Origin: a virus
Length of the DNA: 42,304 nt
IMG/VR virus record: IMGVR_UViG_3300033150_001419
Location: 1-42,304 of that record
Strand: one strand, 5' to 3'
The notes beneath the pieces were generated by a model that saw nothing but the letters and a program-made list of their open reading frames with translations, was not told the DNA's origin and did not search any database. Numbering within the stretch: position 1 is the stretch's first letter; every line of letters starts with the position of its first letter. The translations under genes and the position numbers were made by a program. Positions 24,439 through 32,297 of the stretch are shown in pieces.

Positions 24439-26321
24439 GCCGCCATGCCCTCCCTACCGAATTGTTCCACGGGGATCACGTCCCCGGCTTCCACCATGCG
24501 TTGTATGTTCTGATCAGGCGTCACGTTCGCCTTGATCCTGAAGTCGTCCACGTTTTTCACGCCCAAGGCCCTTGCGAACCTGGAAAAGATCTCGAACAGG
24601 TCGAAGACCTGGGCCAGGGGCGGCACCTGCGCGATGGTCTGAAACATCTGCAGCCATACCTCGGCGTCCTTGTCGGGCGTTATGGGCAGGCGTCCGTCAT
24701 TGATGGGATAGTCAAACATCCCCACGATATCCTCGGGCGCAACGAGAATGTCGTCCTCATGGTCCATCTGCAATTCCTTCGCATAGTCGCCCACTACGCG
24801 GTAAAAACGGCTTTCGCTGAGGAACTGCTGGTTGTTCATCACGCTCATTTCAGCCAGGGGTACCAGCCCTTGTGCATAGAGAAGCCTTGCCCCAGTGGAA
24901 AGGATGTTTGCGCCCGATGCGGTCATCTTGGCGATTTCCGTGGCGGTGCGCTTGACTTCGGTCTCGATGCCGTGGAGGGCGTCCGGGGTATGGCCCCTGC
25001 GTTTCATCATGTCGGCCAGGTACTGGGCATCGGCCATGTGGCTCTGGGTGGCGTCTCCCACCCGAAGCTGCTTGATCACGTGCTCAATGGAGACATTCTT
25101 GCGCCACAGCTCCTTTTTGAGCCTGATGATCTTGGCCGCCATCGGCTTGGTAATGTCGCGGATATTCACTGCGGTGGGGTCCACCACGAGGGTATCATTG
25201 AGAAATCTGCGGACATTTTCGATGTGGGAGTTGTACATCCAGTTCAGGAGGTCCTGCATCCCCTGGACGCTCTCATAAAAACCCTGCGAAAACAGGTTGT
25301 TACGGTCGTAATCATATTGGCCCACTACACACGGGAATCTTCCATGGGCGTTGATCATGCGCTCGGAGCGGATCAGGACGCGCTCGTTTGCCACGGTGAA
25401 TATCCAGATTTCCGGCCGGGTGCTTTCGGTCAGCTCGTAGTCGGCGGGCACCAGTTCGATGTAGAACTCCCAGATCTTGAACCAGGGGTTGTTTTCATCC
25501 AGGGACATTTCGCGGGCATCCGCGTTGCTCCCGGCCCCCGTGGTGTCATGACGGTCCTCATCTTCGGCAGGATAAACGCCGGGGTACTCACTGCCGGGGC
25601 TTTCAGCTTTGAGGTACTCGACGTTGTAGTAGACCCCCTTTTCGGCCATCTGCTTCAGGTAGTAGTAAGATCTTCCGTATTCGTAGCCCACAAACTGGCC
25701 GTCCTGGACCTTGGCCGTGGGCACGCGCGGGTCGGGGAAAAACTTGCGCGGATCGGTGTTTGAGTACTTGGGGCCTTCGTAGGCCATGACCCGTTTTTCG
25801 ACACGTTTATTGACCACATGGGGCACCGGGTACGGCACGATGGTGGGAACAGTCACGAAAGCGGTGGTATAATCCCTGCCGAAAACGTTCTTGATGTCTC
25901 CCATGCCGTAGCGGAGGATATCGTTGAGCCATTGGTAAAGGCACAAGATGAGGCGTTGGCGTTCGTTCTGATAATCAAGCACGATCTCGTGCAGCTTCGC
26001 CGGTTTGACGTCCTCGGGCCCCCTGGGGTGCAACTTCATGATGGGCCGCTGGCCGGCGAAAACGTCGATCCAGTATGTGAGAATGACATCCTTGCAGGCC
26101 CTGGATACCGGAATGTAGATCTGCCGTTCGAAGGGATTCATCTTGCGGCCCTTCTCGTCGGTTTCCGTGACGTCGATGAAGGCGGCGTCCATTTTCTCGG
26201 CCTTGGTCCAGGAACTATACCTGCCCTCCATGTACTTCTTGGAGAGACGATGGCAATCAGTGACGAGCTTCACCAACGTCTGGTGCCTTGGGTCCGTTCT
26301 GGGTATTTGCATTCGTTCCAT
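24435..26321 (-). CDS. Portal protein
   Basis: 628 residues from ATG 26321. Features seen in large podovirus portals: an N-terminal helical region, FERQIYIPVSRACKDVILTYWID, a WI/YG-rich mid domain (EFYIELVPADYELTE...RPEIWIFTVANERVL), then MQDLLNWMYNSHIENVRRFLNDTLVVDP, the crown-side helix pattern of portal proteins, followed by KRTATEIAKM and a C-terminal barrel part. It forms the ring through which DNA enters and leaves the head. It directly follows terL and precedes the scaffold. Confidence 0.85.
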   Translation of the reverse strand: MERMQIPRTDPRHQTLVKLVTDCHRLSKKYMEGRYSSWTKAEKMDAAFIDVTETDEKGRKMNPFERQIYIPVSRACKDVILTYWIDVFAGQRPIMKLHPRGPEDVKPAKLHEIVLDYQNERQRLILCLYQWLNDILRYGMGDIKNVFGRDYTTAFVTVPTIVPYPVPHVVNKRVEKRVMAYEGPKYSNTDPRKFFPDPRVPTAKVQDGQFVGYEYGRSYYYLKQMAEKGVYYNVEYLKAESPGSEYPGVYPAEDEDRHDTTGAGSNADAREMSLDENNPWFKIWEFYIELVPADYELTESTRPEIWIFTVANERVLIRSERMINAHGRFPCVVGQYDYDRNNLFSQGFYESVQGMQDLLNWMYNSHIENVRRFLNDTLVVDPTAVNIRDITKPMAAKIIRLKKELWRKNVSIEHVIKQLRVGDATQSHMADAQYLADMMKRRGHTPDALHGIETEVKRTATEIAKMTASGANILSTGARLLYAQGLVPLAEMSVMNNQQFLSESRFYRVVGDYAKELQMDHEDDILVAPEDIVGMFDYPINDGRLPITPDKDAEVWLQMFQTIAQVPPLAQVFDLFEIFSRFARALGVKNVDDFRIKANVTPDQNIQRMVEAGDVIPVEQFGREGMAA

Positions 26322-26336
26322 GGGCCTTCTCCGGCG

Positions 26337-27863
26337 TCAACTGAAAAAGCTCTGATAGCCCGGCATGGCGTCCGGGTTGTCGATTATGTCCTCGTCGAAC
26401 TCGCTCTCGGCGTCTTCGGGCACGGGCGCGAAGATGTCCACTTCCGGATCCTCGGCCCTGCTGATAACATCAAGGACATCGTCATCCGTGGTGTACGGCC
26501 ACCACTTGAACTTGTCGATGATCATCGGGATAAGGTCCACACCCTCATAAACCAGGATCCTCGGCAGAAAAAACTGTCCGGCCGCCATTGGCGCCACCAG
26601 CCTGCGGATACGATCTGATTTCGCGGTCTTGCCCCCTATAGGGGTGATATGGAAGTATATTCCTTCGGCCTCCATGCGCTCTTCGAAATACTGGATGTCG
26701 GACTGCATACCGTATTGCTCATAGTATATGCCGATGGTGTCATGATGTTTCTGCACCAGATCTCTTAAAGCCCTCCACCGCTCAGCCAGGTTAAGCTTGT
26801 CGTAGACCATGTCTTCCAAGAAACGATTGTTTCGGTTGCAACGGGAGATCACCACCATGGCCGTGTTGTCGGAATCCTTCTTCTTCTCGTTGGCGGGATC
26901 CACCAGGATGATTTTGTTGCGATACTCGGGGAGCTTGCCGTAGAATTTTATCCACTCGGGCTTGAAGGTCTGATTTTCATCGGCCACCGGGTTGAGCAAT
27001 TGCTGACAGGCAAAAACATAAGGGCCTTGCTCCAACCGCAGCTCTTTAAGCCTTCCCTCGGACAGCAACACCGGCTTGCCGGTGGGAGTACCATCCACAG
27101 TGGCGGCATGTATCCTGCAGCGATAGTTTTTTTTGGATCGCAGTTGCATGTAGAGGTCGGCATGATGATAATGCGTGCCGCAGACCAGCTTCTCGCCGCC
27201 ATCGGTCCCCAGGGAATGGGAGATCTCATATGCCTTGATGGTTTTCTTGATGCTCTCGGCGCTCCTGCAGCCATCCTCGGTCACGACGTCATCATAGATC
27301 CGCAGGTCGAAATGCTTGCTGGTGGGCTGGCCATCCACCAGGCCCCACCCCTCTATGGTAGCCTCCTTGAAATGGCTGGTACGCTGGAAGATGAGGCCGT
27401 CATCCTCGGACCACTTGGGGCTCTGCGTTTTAGGCCTGGCGTAAAATATGTCCGGGAACCACAGCTTGAGAGGAGGGTCGCTCTCGGCCGTCTGCTTGAT
27501 CTGCCTCAGAAAGCCTTTCGCGATCGGGCGGGTATGGCTGAAAATGCAAATCCTGATGTTGGGATTTCGGATGATTCGCTGAAAAGGCAGGCCATAGGTC
27601 AGAATGGTGCTCTTGTAGTGCTCACGTGCCCATAAGTCTAAAGTATCACTCGATAGTTCCTCTACCTCCCTGATTCTCTCCACAAGCCATGGATGGTTGA
27701 TGTCTTTCCTCTCCAGCCCGAAGTACAACAGGAAGAATAAGTCATCCTTCGCCATCTGCCGATATCCCTGGATCCGGTCTATCTCGCCCGAGGCGACAGC
27801 TTGGAAAAACGCTACATAGTCATGCTTGTACGGCGCTCCGGGTATCGGTTCGAAATCCGACAA
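26337..27863 (-). CDS. terL: Terminase large subunit
   Basis: 508 residues. The ATPase domain has the relaxed Walker A region AREHYKST (about residues 79-86) and a Walker B DLRIYDDVVTED (about 186-197). The nuclease domain begins with ILVDPAN (Asp322) and carries the acidic positions expected for the RNase-H-like site (YEQYGM, and the D-cluster near residue 470). It packages DNA and cuts concatemers. The start appears to be TTG at 27863, one base after the terS TGA and behind a ggaggggggaacc purine stretch; no ATG is near in frame. Confidence 0.88.
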   Translation of the reverse strand: MSDFEPIPGAPYKHDYVAFFQAVASGEIDRIQGYRQMAKDDLFFLLYFGLERKDINHPWLVERIREVEELSSDTLDLWAREHYKSTILTYGLPFQRIIRNPNIRICIFSHTRPIAKGFLRQIKQTAESDPPLKLWFPDIFYARPKTQSPKWSEDDGLIFQRTSHFKEATIEGWGLVDGQPTSKHFDLRIYDDVVTEDGCRSAESIKKTIKAYEISHSLGTDGGEKLVCGTHYHHADLYMQLRSKKNYRCRIHAATVDGTPTGKPVLLSEGRLKELRLEQGPYVFACQQLLNPVADENQTFKPEWIKFYGKLPEYRNKIILVDPANEKKKDSDNTAMVVISRCNRNNRFLEDMVYDKLNLAERWRALRDLVQKHHDTIGIYYEQYGMQSDIQYFEERMEAEGIYFHITPIGGKTAKSDRIRRLVAPMAAGQFFLPRILVYEGVDLIPMIIDKFKWWPYTTDDDVLDVISRAEDPEVDIFAPVPEDAESEFDEDIIDNPDAMPGYQSFFS

Positions 27864-27864
27864 C

Positions 27865-28353
27865 TCAGGTTCCCCCCTCCCCCTTCTTCTTCTCCTTCTT
27901 GAACTTGCTCAAATCCACAGGATCCGCTCTCCTTCCCCCACCATCATCACCAACCCCCATCCACTTGAACTTCACCTTCAGGATGTCCAAAAGTCGATCA
28001 TGTGCCTTGTTGCGGTCCTTCAACGGCAAATACAGGGGGTCCGATTCCGAAGAAGCTCCATCAACCAACTTCCCCTTGAACTGGATGTACTGGAACTCCA
28101 TCATCTCCTGAAGACACTTCAAATCGCTCTCCACGGTCTCCAGGAGAAATTCTTCAACCTTCGGCTGGACAACCTTACGCCTGCGCTCCTCAACAGACTT
28201 CAGCCAGCGCCTCACCGCACTCTGGCTGATTTTCTCCTTACCCTGCATCTTCTCGTTCAGCTTCTCCGCTATAGCCTTCGTAGAAAAACCATGACCACGA
28301 AGCTGCAAGGCGTATTGGTCAAGATTGAAACGCTCTATCTTCGGAACGTACAT
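27865..28353 (-). CDS. terS: Terminase small subunit
   Basis: 162 residues. ATG 28353 is chosen since agagg lies about 10 bases upstream and homologous starts read MYVPKIERFNLDQYA; a longer frame from 28410 lacks a ribosome site. Residues about 25-60 (FSTKAIAEKLNEKMQGKEKISQSAVRRWLK) form a helix-turn-helix for binding the packaging site. The C-terminal part is Lys/Arg/Gly-rich and contacts the large subunit in this family. First gene of the late operon, with the 1.1-kb non-coding region upstream. Confidence 0.8.
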   Translation of the reverse strand: MYVPKIERFNLDQYALQLRGHGFSTKAIAEKLNEKMQGKEKISQSAVRRWLKSVEERRRKVVQPKVEEFLLETVESDLKCLQEMMEFQYIQFKGKLVDGASSESDPLYLPLKDRNKAHDRLLDILKVKFKWMGVGDDGGGRRADPVDLSKFKKEKKKGEGGT

Positions 28354-28574
28354 CCTCGAAAAACCTCTAAAGGCCGTTAACTTAAAATTTAAACGCCTGT
28401 ATATTAACACATGCTTAATGCGTGTTCAACAAAAAAATGATAGCACTAAAATTTATAGCTATTTCAGATAGATAAGTGGGGAGAGGCGCGCTAATAGCCA
28501 AAAAATAACGTAGAGGTGGGAAGGGGCTAAATTGATATGGGGGGAGGGGTGACCTGCCTGGCGACATGCCTTGA

Positions 28575-28588
28575 TGACCAGGTGGTCA
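28575..28588. promoter_or_regulatory. Palindromic operator candidate, copy 1
   Basis: TGACCA-GG-TGGTCA, perfect 6-bp arms around GG. Identical to the copies at 28900 and 28933. Dyads of this size bind dimeric repressors or activators. It is nearest to the terS side of the region, about 220 bp upstream of the terS start. Confidence 0.6.
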
Positions 28589-28749
28589 CTTTTTGGGCTT
28601 GGGGGAAAGAATAGTTATGTGTAGTTAAGAGGAGTTGGAAAAAATAAGGATGGTTTGACGGTCTACGCAATAGAATAAGCCCTGGCTCAACAATGCTCAA
28701 CCTTGCCTGCCGTGTTGATATATCCCCCCAGGCGGGGGCTTGTAAGTGG

Positions 28750-28777
28750 TTGAAATCACAGTTGGTTAACATATAAT
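28750..28777 (+). promoter_or_regulatory. Sigma70-like promoter candidate
   Basis: TTGAAA (28750-28755), 16-bp spacer, TATAAT (28772-28777). Good match to the consensus, in an A+T-rich patch. It points right, with an expected start near 28784 and no gene for 700 bases. It could give an untranslated transcript or drive the 29490 operon through the palindrome pair at 28900-28946. Confidence 0.5.
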
Positions 28778-28899
28778 ATATTATCAACACCTTTTGGCGG
28801 ACCTTGTAATATCAGGCACTTAGGCATCTCCCATAGGGCCATGAGGACCTCAATGGAGTCCCGGCAAAAGAATGAGTTAGATTGAGTTGGCCGGTAAAA

Positions 28900-28913
28900 T
28901 GACCAGGTGGTCA
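28900..28913. promoter_or_regulatory. Palindromic operator candidate, copy 2
   Basis: Same 14-bp dyad TGACCAGGTGGTCA. It lies 33 bp (centre to centre) from copy 3, about three helical turns, which would place two bound dimers on one face of the DNA. Confidence 0.6.
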
Positions 28914-28932
28914 CCATGGCAGCGCTGGAAGG

Positions 28933-28946
28933 TGACCAGGTGGTCA
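28933..28946. promoter_or_regulatory. Palindromic operator candidate, copy 3
   Basis: Same 14-bp dyad, here extended to 18 bp (GGTGACCA-GG-TGGTCACC, 28931-28948). The longest match of the three, so perhaps the strongest site. Confidence 0.6.
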
Positions 28947-29254
28947 CCCTCTCCCTCCAGGGCACTAAACCTCCTCCCCACCCTCCCTCTCCCCTCTTTT
29001 CAGCGTCAACCCTAACGTATCTTACTTACAATTTCCTACGATTTCTTATCCCACAAGATCTCCCCTTTTAGACCGCAGATATCCCACCTATCATCTCTCT
29101 ACCTCCCCTATATTAAACACCACATATAAGTACATGACCCCCTATCCCCCCCCTATAGTCCCCCCCCTTCCCCCCTTAGCTCCGTAGATCTAGCCATTAG
29201 CTACCTAGCAGCTAGCTATCTCGAAAAAAAGATACCTGAGAGATAAAAAAGTGC

Positions 29255-29283
29255 TTGACACACAGATATAGATCATATATATA
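29255..29283 (+). promoter_or_regulatory. Early rightward promoter
   Basis: TTGACA (29255-29260), 17-bp spacer, TATATA (29278-29283). Expected start near 29290, just ahead of the structured leader and the gene at 29490. The best promoter in this region. Confidence 0.65.
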
Positions 29284-29334
29284 TATGGAGTCAACAATCC
29301 ACTGGCATGCGGCTGCCATCGTGGATTTCATTCT

Positions 29335-29460
29335 TTGCCGGGGCAAGGCCTTTGGCCTCGGCGATGCCTACCATCGCGGCGCCACGGTTGTCCTCGTTTG
29401 CGTGGGGGAACCTCGCCGCAAAGACCGGTTTAACTTCCTCGCGGGCTTGTTTCGCGAGGA
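29335..29460 (+). ncRNA. Structured 5' leader RNA with several perfect hairpins
   Basis: Between the promoter at 29255 and the gene at 29490 a run of stems can form: AGGCC/GGCCT (29346-29350, 29354-29358), GCGAT/ATCGC with a 7-base loop (29361-29365, 29373-29377), TTTGCG/CGCAAA closing GGGGGAACCTC (29397-29402, 29417-29422) and TCCTCGCG/CGCGAGGA with a 9-base loop (29436-29443, 29453-29460). The last stem ends about 18 bases before the ribosome site (aaggagg). An open frame from 29307 runs through it into the gene but has no ribosome site. Likely a cis-acting regulatory leader or a small RNA; class not assigned. Confidence 0.55.
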
Positions 29461-29489
29461 CTTCACTCAATAACTACAAGGAGGATATC

Positions 29490-30032
29490 ATGAACACATT
29501 TGAGACCGAGAAACAAGCCAGAGAGTACGCGGCCAATACCTCCGCGAGATACATTGTGGAGATCGAGCACCGAGACCGGGGCCGGTGCCTAGTCTGCGCG
29601 AGGGTCGACGCGGACCAGCTTCGGAGAGTGGAGGTGCCCGAGGTAACACGCGTGATCAGGGATGTAGTGGATCTCCGGGCCGAAGCCGAAGCCAGGCTGA
29701 AAGCCAACGTCCTGGGCCTGGATGAGCTCCGGGCGGCATATGAGGATGCGGAGCGCGAGCGCGTGGAGTACCAAAGGATGATGGAGGATGAATACAACGA
29801 TGGGGCCAGGCCTCCCAGACCCGCCGGGGATCCCGCCGAATTAGCCGCAAAGTATCCGGTTGCCGCCGCGTATCTCAAGGCCGAGGCCTGGAGCATGGCC
29901 TCCCATTACGCCAAAGCCGCCGCAGGCCGCAAGGCAACGGAAAGCATCGCCAATGGCGAGGATTACAAAACCGCTCTGGAAACGATGGAAAAGGAATGGG
30001 CGGAGCACTGCAACGCCCATATGTGGGATTAA
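29490..30032 (+). CDS. Hypothetical early phage protein
   Basis: 180 residues from ATG 29490 behind aaggagg. The N-terminal third is beta-rich (ARYIVEIEHRDRGRCLVCARVDADQLRRVEV), the middle a long charged helix (LRAEAEARLKAN...RAAYEDAERERVEYQRMMEDEY), and the C-terminus (YLKAEAWSMASHYAKAAAGRKATESIANGEDY...MEKEWAEHCNAHMWD) matches a pattern found in small conserved phage and mobile-element proteins of unknown function. First gene of an early plus-strand group. Confidence 0.75.
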   Translation: MNTFETEKQAREYAANTSARYIVEIEHRDRGRCLVCARVDADQLRRVEVPEVTRVIRDVVDLRAEAEARLKANVLGLDELRAAYEDAERERVEYQRMMEDEYNDGARPPRPAGDPAELAAKYPVAAAYLKAEAWSMASHYAKAAAGRKATESIANGEDYKTALETMEKEWAEHCNAHMWD

Positions 30033-30058
30033 CCCGTAAAATAAGAAAGGAGGAAATC

Positions 30059-30355
30059 ATGAGAAACAGACTGGAAAAACTCACCATAGTCGCGAGGGGG
30101 CTCTATCTCCATTACAAAGACAGAATCAAGGCATATCCCCGCTCTGGACCGCATGGCGGGGCAAATGCAGCGTGTGACTGGGCACAACCCTATTGGTATC
30201 ACACGGGGAATGCTGCAATCAGCAGGGCATGCAATGAGGCTGGTGTCCCGACCATGCCTTATTGGTCAGGATCTGCGCCCACACCCGCTACGTCTATCCC
30301 CGCCTGCATGGCCGAGGGGATGGAACGGGCATATCGGACGATAATGGGGAAATAG
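30059..30355 (+). CDS. Hypothetical early phage protein
   Basis: 98 residues from ATG 30059 with the strong site aaaggagga. Contains SGPHGGANAACDWAQPYWYHTGNAAISRACNEAGVPTMPYW in two blocks, with conserved Trp/Tyr/His positions, and a C-terminal helix. Upstream and downstream genes are 26 and 32 bases away in the same direction. No known fold recognised. Confidence 0.7.
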   Translation: MRNRLEKLTIVARGLYLHYKDRIKAYPRSGPHGGANAACDWAQPYWYHTGNAAISRACNEAGVPTMPYWSGSAPTPATSIPACMAEGMERAYRTIMGK

Positions 30356-30387
30356 CACTCAAAGAAAAAAAAGGGGGGGGCTGTAAA

Positions 30388-30588
30388 ATGAGATGCAAAT
30401 GCTGGTACCACAGATATGATGTTGTCCACACCGTAAAAGGTGATGATGCCGTGTATGATCACTCACAGGGCACTTGGGACTTGTGCCTGAGAGGGAAGGA
30501 AATAGAAACGTATCCATCCAGCATATATCGGCACGGCATGACGGCCGATGAGCTCAGGCGACAAGCAAACGAAAGGAGGAGGCCATGA
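30388..30588 (+). CDS. Small Cys-containing hypothetical protein
   Basis: 66 residues from ATG 30388 (MRCKCWYHRYD). The upstream aagggggggctgta is a purine-rich but non-standard ribosome site. It has a C-x-C pair near the start and a third Cys near residue 38 (DLCLRGKEIETYPSSIYRHG). Its TGA overlaps the next ATG (ATGA). Function unknown. Confidence 0.6.
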   Translation: MRCKCWYHRYDVVHTVKGDDAVYDHSQGTWDLCLRGKEIETYPSSIYRHGMTADELRRQANERRRP

Positions 30589-30836
30589 GGTTTGTTGAAT
30601 TAGGGTGGGGTGAAGAGAATGAGATCCGATCGCAGATCTTAAAAATGACCGTCATTCGCGATGACGATGCGGCAGCGGCGGGCTATTATCCCTACTATCT
30701 CGTGACTGGGGACATAGATGCAGCCACAGCTGAATATGCCAAGGATGGCGGCACGGTCTCAGCCGCATGGACCGTGGGGGAATTTATTGCGGGCCTTGTG
30801 GACGAAGCCGCCCTGGAGAGGCTGCAACAGACATAG
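30585..30836 (+). CDS. Hypothetical protein, possibly frameshifted near its end
   Basis: 83 residues from ATG 30585. After the stop at 30834-30836, frame +2 from about 30818 continues without a stop to 30928 and reads DIASIKAEWLANDGGLTMAAS, which looks like a copy of the in-frame segment GDIDAATAEYAKDGGTVSAAW. Either the gene once carried two such units and a single-base change cut the second, or a ribosomal frameshift makes a longer form. Function unknown. Confidence 0.6.
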   Translation: MRFVELGWGEENEIRSQILKMTVIRDDDAAAAGYYPYYLVTGDIDAATAEYAKDGGTVSAAWTVGEFIAGLVDEAALERLQQT

Positions 30837-30974
30837 CCTCAATCAAGGCCGAATGGCTCGCCAATGACGGCGGGCTCACCATGGCCGCTAGTGATGCTAT
30901 CGCCTTCGGGCGCGGGCTCATCAATTGATAAGTCCGGCAGACCATAAAACGAGTGAGTCCAAAGGAGTAAAAAA

Positions 30975-31412
30975 ATGAAACCATACCGAATGGTTGCGCC
31001 TCGTCTCTCAGAACGGGGATATAAATTTTACAAGACTTTGTTTAAGTCCCTTGGTGGTGGTTGCGAGTGGATGCTGGAGGCTGCGGCCTGGCTTTACCCT
31101 GCTACCATCAAGGGCCTCAAGGGTTGGCTCTCCAGGCAGGAGTTGAAGCTGATCCTGGAGGTGTCCTCGGGCCTGGTCGTAAACCCCGAGCTTGCGGGAC
31201 ACCAGCTACCTCTTGCCTGTGATCAGGCTATGAGCTTGGATGGCCTCGACAAAAAACATGGCGTCGATGCTCAGGTCCTGTTGGGTAAGCTGGGCGATCT
31301 CAGTGACTGGGAGAGGACATGCCTGGAGATATGGGCATCGGGGTTCTGGAATTCAAAAGCCTATGACCAGGAAGACGGCCTCAATAACTACCTTAAGACG
31401 TTAGAAAAATAG
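30975..31412 (+). CDS. Hypothetical protein, end of the early plus-strand group
   Basis: 145 residues from ATG 30975 with aaaggag 7 bases upstream. Mainly helical with conserved-looking blocks (FKSLGGGCEWMLEAAAWLYPATIKGLKGWLSRQELKLILEV, in two helices, and WERTCLEIWASGFW). No motif of known function. It ends 6 bases before the convergent gene at 31419, with almost no room for a terminator. Confidence 0.7.
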   Translation: MKPYRMVAPRLSERGYKFYKTLFKSLGGGCEWMLEAAAWLYPATIKGLKGWLSRQELKLILEVSSGLVVNPELAGHQLPLACDQAMSLDGLDKKHGVDAQVLLGKLGDLSDWERTCLEIWASGFWNSKAYDQEDGLNNYLKTLEK

Positions 31413-31418
31413 TCGGTC

Positions 31419-31904
31419 TCAGCCGCTCTTTTTCACCTCCTCTCCTTCTTGTGGTATGCCCGAAAATCTGTAATGCACTGGCGGAAGACGCTCAAGCCAC
31501 TCGCGCGGCACGTCGATGGCTTGGTCCCAGGTCTGCCAGGATCGCCGGTCTTTTTGGTCCCAAAAAGCATACTCATGCACTCGAAAAAAGTGCTTCTTTC
31601 GGCGCGCATTGGCAGGGTCTTGTGCGCCTACAAGCTGCGCAATGAGGACCGCATCCGACGGATGCCAGGGGATCTTTTCGAGTTTACGTCTCCGAGCCGT
31701 AACGGCAGAATATTGACCCGCCGTGACCTGGATGTAGACATGGGATCCATCCGCCATCTTGCCCACGATATCGGACCCGAAAAAATCCACGGCCTGCCAC
31801 TTGGTGCGGATCGCTTTGCGGGTGATCGCGCAACCCAATTGCAGGGCCAGCCACACACCAGCCTTTTCGGCCTTCTGCCTCAGATGTTTTGCGTTGGCTT
31901 TCAT
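31419..31904 (-). CDS. Putative nuclease-fold protein (PD-(D/E)XK-like)
   Basis: 161 residues from ATG 31904, chosen since ggagggcaat is directly upstream. The centre reads DFFGSDIVGKMADGSHVYIQVTAG, an Asp followed after about 20 residues by IQVT-type strands, as in compact PD-(D/E)XK nucleases or Holliday-junction resolvases (usually E-x-K; here Q-V-T, so activity is uncertain). A conserved RRRKLEKIPWHPSDAVLI follows. It is the last gene of the leftward replication group, a common place for a resolvase. Confidence 0.5.
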   Translation of the reverse strand: MKANAKHLRQKAEKAGVWLALQLGCAITRKAIRTKWQAVDFFGSDIVGKMADGSHVYIQVTAGQYSAVTARRRKLEKIPWHPSDAVLIAQLVGAQDPANARRKKHFFRVHEYAFWDQKDRRSWQTWDQAIDVPREWLERLPPVHYRFSGIPQEGEEVKKSG

Positions 31905-32036
31905 ATTGCCCTCCATTTTCGACGATTTTATCTCGACCTATACTTCCCTATGCACCAGAGGGAGATCGTAAACCCTGCCCCCCAAAACGACACGATTCGG
32001 CCATATCTTGGGGCTTGGCAACACCCCGTTTCCCGG
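31905..32036. other. Short interval with only fragmentary frames
   Basis: Between the Cys-rich 28-residue ORF and the nuclease-like gene, two short overlapping frames occur on the minus strand; one ends RVVLGGRVYDLPLVHREV and looks protein-like. Neither has a good start and site, so this may be a remnant gene split by a frameshift. Confidence 0.35.
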
Positions 32037-32123
32037 TCACGCTTCATAATCCGGGCAGTTTCTGGCCATCTCGGCTCCGAAGCAGTTAAAACAATTTTCG
32101 CAGCTTCTCTCCCTAGGAGACAT
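32037..32123 (-). CDS. 28-residue Cys-rich microprotein
   Basis: ATG 32123 preceded by gggagaaag. The protein has C-x2-C-x2-C...CPDY spacing (CENCFNCFGAEMARNCPDY, residues 8-26), a possible zinc knuckle, like several other small proteins of this genome. Overlaps the end of the upstream gene by 11 bases. Very short, so the call rests on the ribosome site and the Cys pattern. Confidence 0.45.
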   Translation of the reverse strand: MSPRERSCENCFNCFGAEMARNCPDYEA

Positions 32124-32295
32124 CTTTCTCCCGCTCCTGACATTTTTGCACTGATATCTCCGGCAACTCGGCCAAGTTATTCAGTATACTGTGGGAGTTA
32201 TCCCTGAAATCGTCCCTGATAATATCCGGATGCACGTCTTCGTAGTCTGCCAAGAACTCCGGGTCGTTGATTTTGATTGTGATTATAATGGCCAT
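32113..32295 (-). CDS. Small hypothetical protein
   Basis: 60 residues from ATG 32295, with gggagaaag about 12 bases upstream. An N-terminal hydrophobic strand (AIIITIKIND) is followed by an acidic helix region (PEFLADYEDVHPDIIRDDF). Two bases separate it from the upstream gene's stop. No family recognised. Confidence 0.55.
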   Translation of the reverse strand: MAIIITIKINDPEFLADYEDVHPDIIRDDFRDNSHSILNNLAELPEISVQKCQEREKDVS

Positions 32296-32297
32296 GG

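Larger units (their letters stand above)
28354..29489. other. Non-coding control region (~1.1 kb)
   Basis: No convincing gene. Short open frames on the minus strand (28527-28790 and 28756-28965) lack ribosome sites and phage-like composition. The stretch holds an A+T-rich core at about 28765-28800, two possible promoters, three identical palindromes, C/T-rich low-complexity DNA at 28965-29180 with runs of 7-9 C, an inverted TAGCTA pair (29199-29204 and 29214-29219), and the structured leader before the gene at 29490. It separates leftward late genes from rightward early genes, so it may include the late promoter and a replication or packaging site; none of these can be fixed from sequence alone. 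Confidence 0.7.

Noticed and set aside
24462-25763. 433-codon open frame opposite the portal gene
   Set aside because: Antisense shadow. Composition follows the codon bias of the portal gene read backwards, with no ribosome site.
24435-26321. tailed-phage tape-measure protein
   Set aside because: No long alpha-helical tape-measure gene was found in the window; the long genes are internal virion or portal proteins, fitting a short tail.
28527-28965. Short minus-strand open frames in the non-coding region (87 and 69 codons)
   Set aside because: They lack ribosome sites and run through operator palindromes and A+T-rich promoter DNA.
28500-29480. CRISPR array
   Set aside because: Three palindrome copies have unequal spacing (325 and 33 bp) and no repeat-spacer period; no cas-like gene nearby.
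29307-29489. N-terminal extension of the 29490 gene starting at ATG 29307
   Set aside because: No ribosome site, whereas ATG 29490 has aaggagg; the extension overlaps the hairpins of the leader.
31405-31440. Terminator between convergent genes ending at 31412 and 31419
   Set aside because: Only a 3-bp stem (CGG/CCG) precedes a five-T run; too weak to call.
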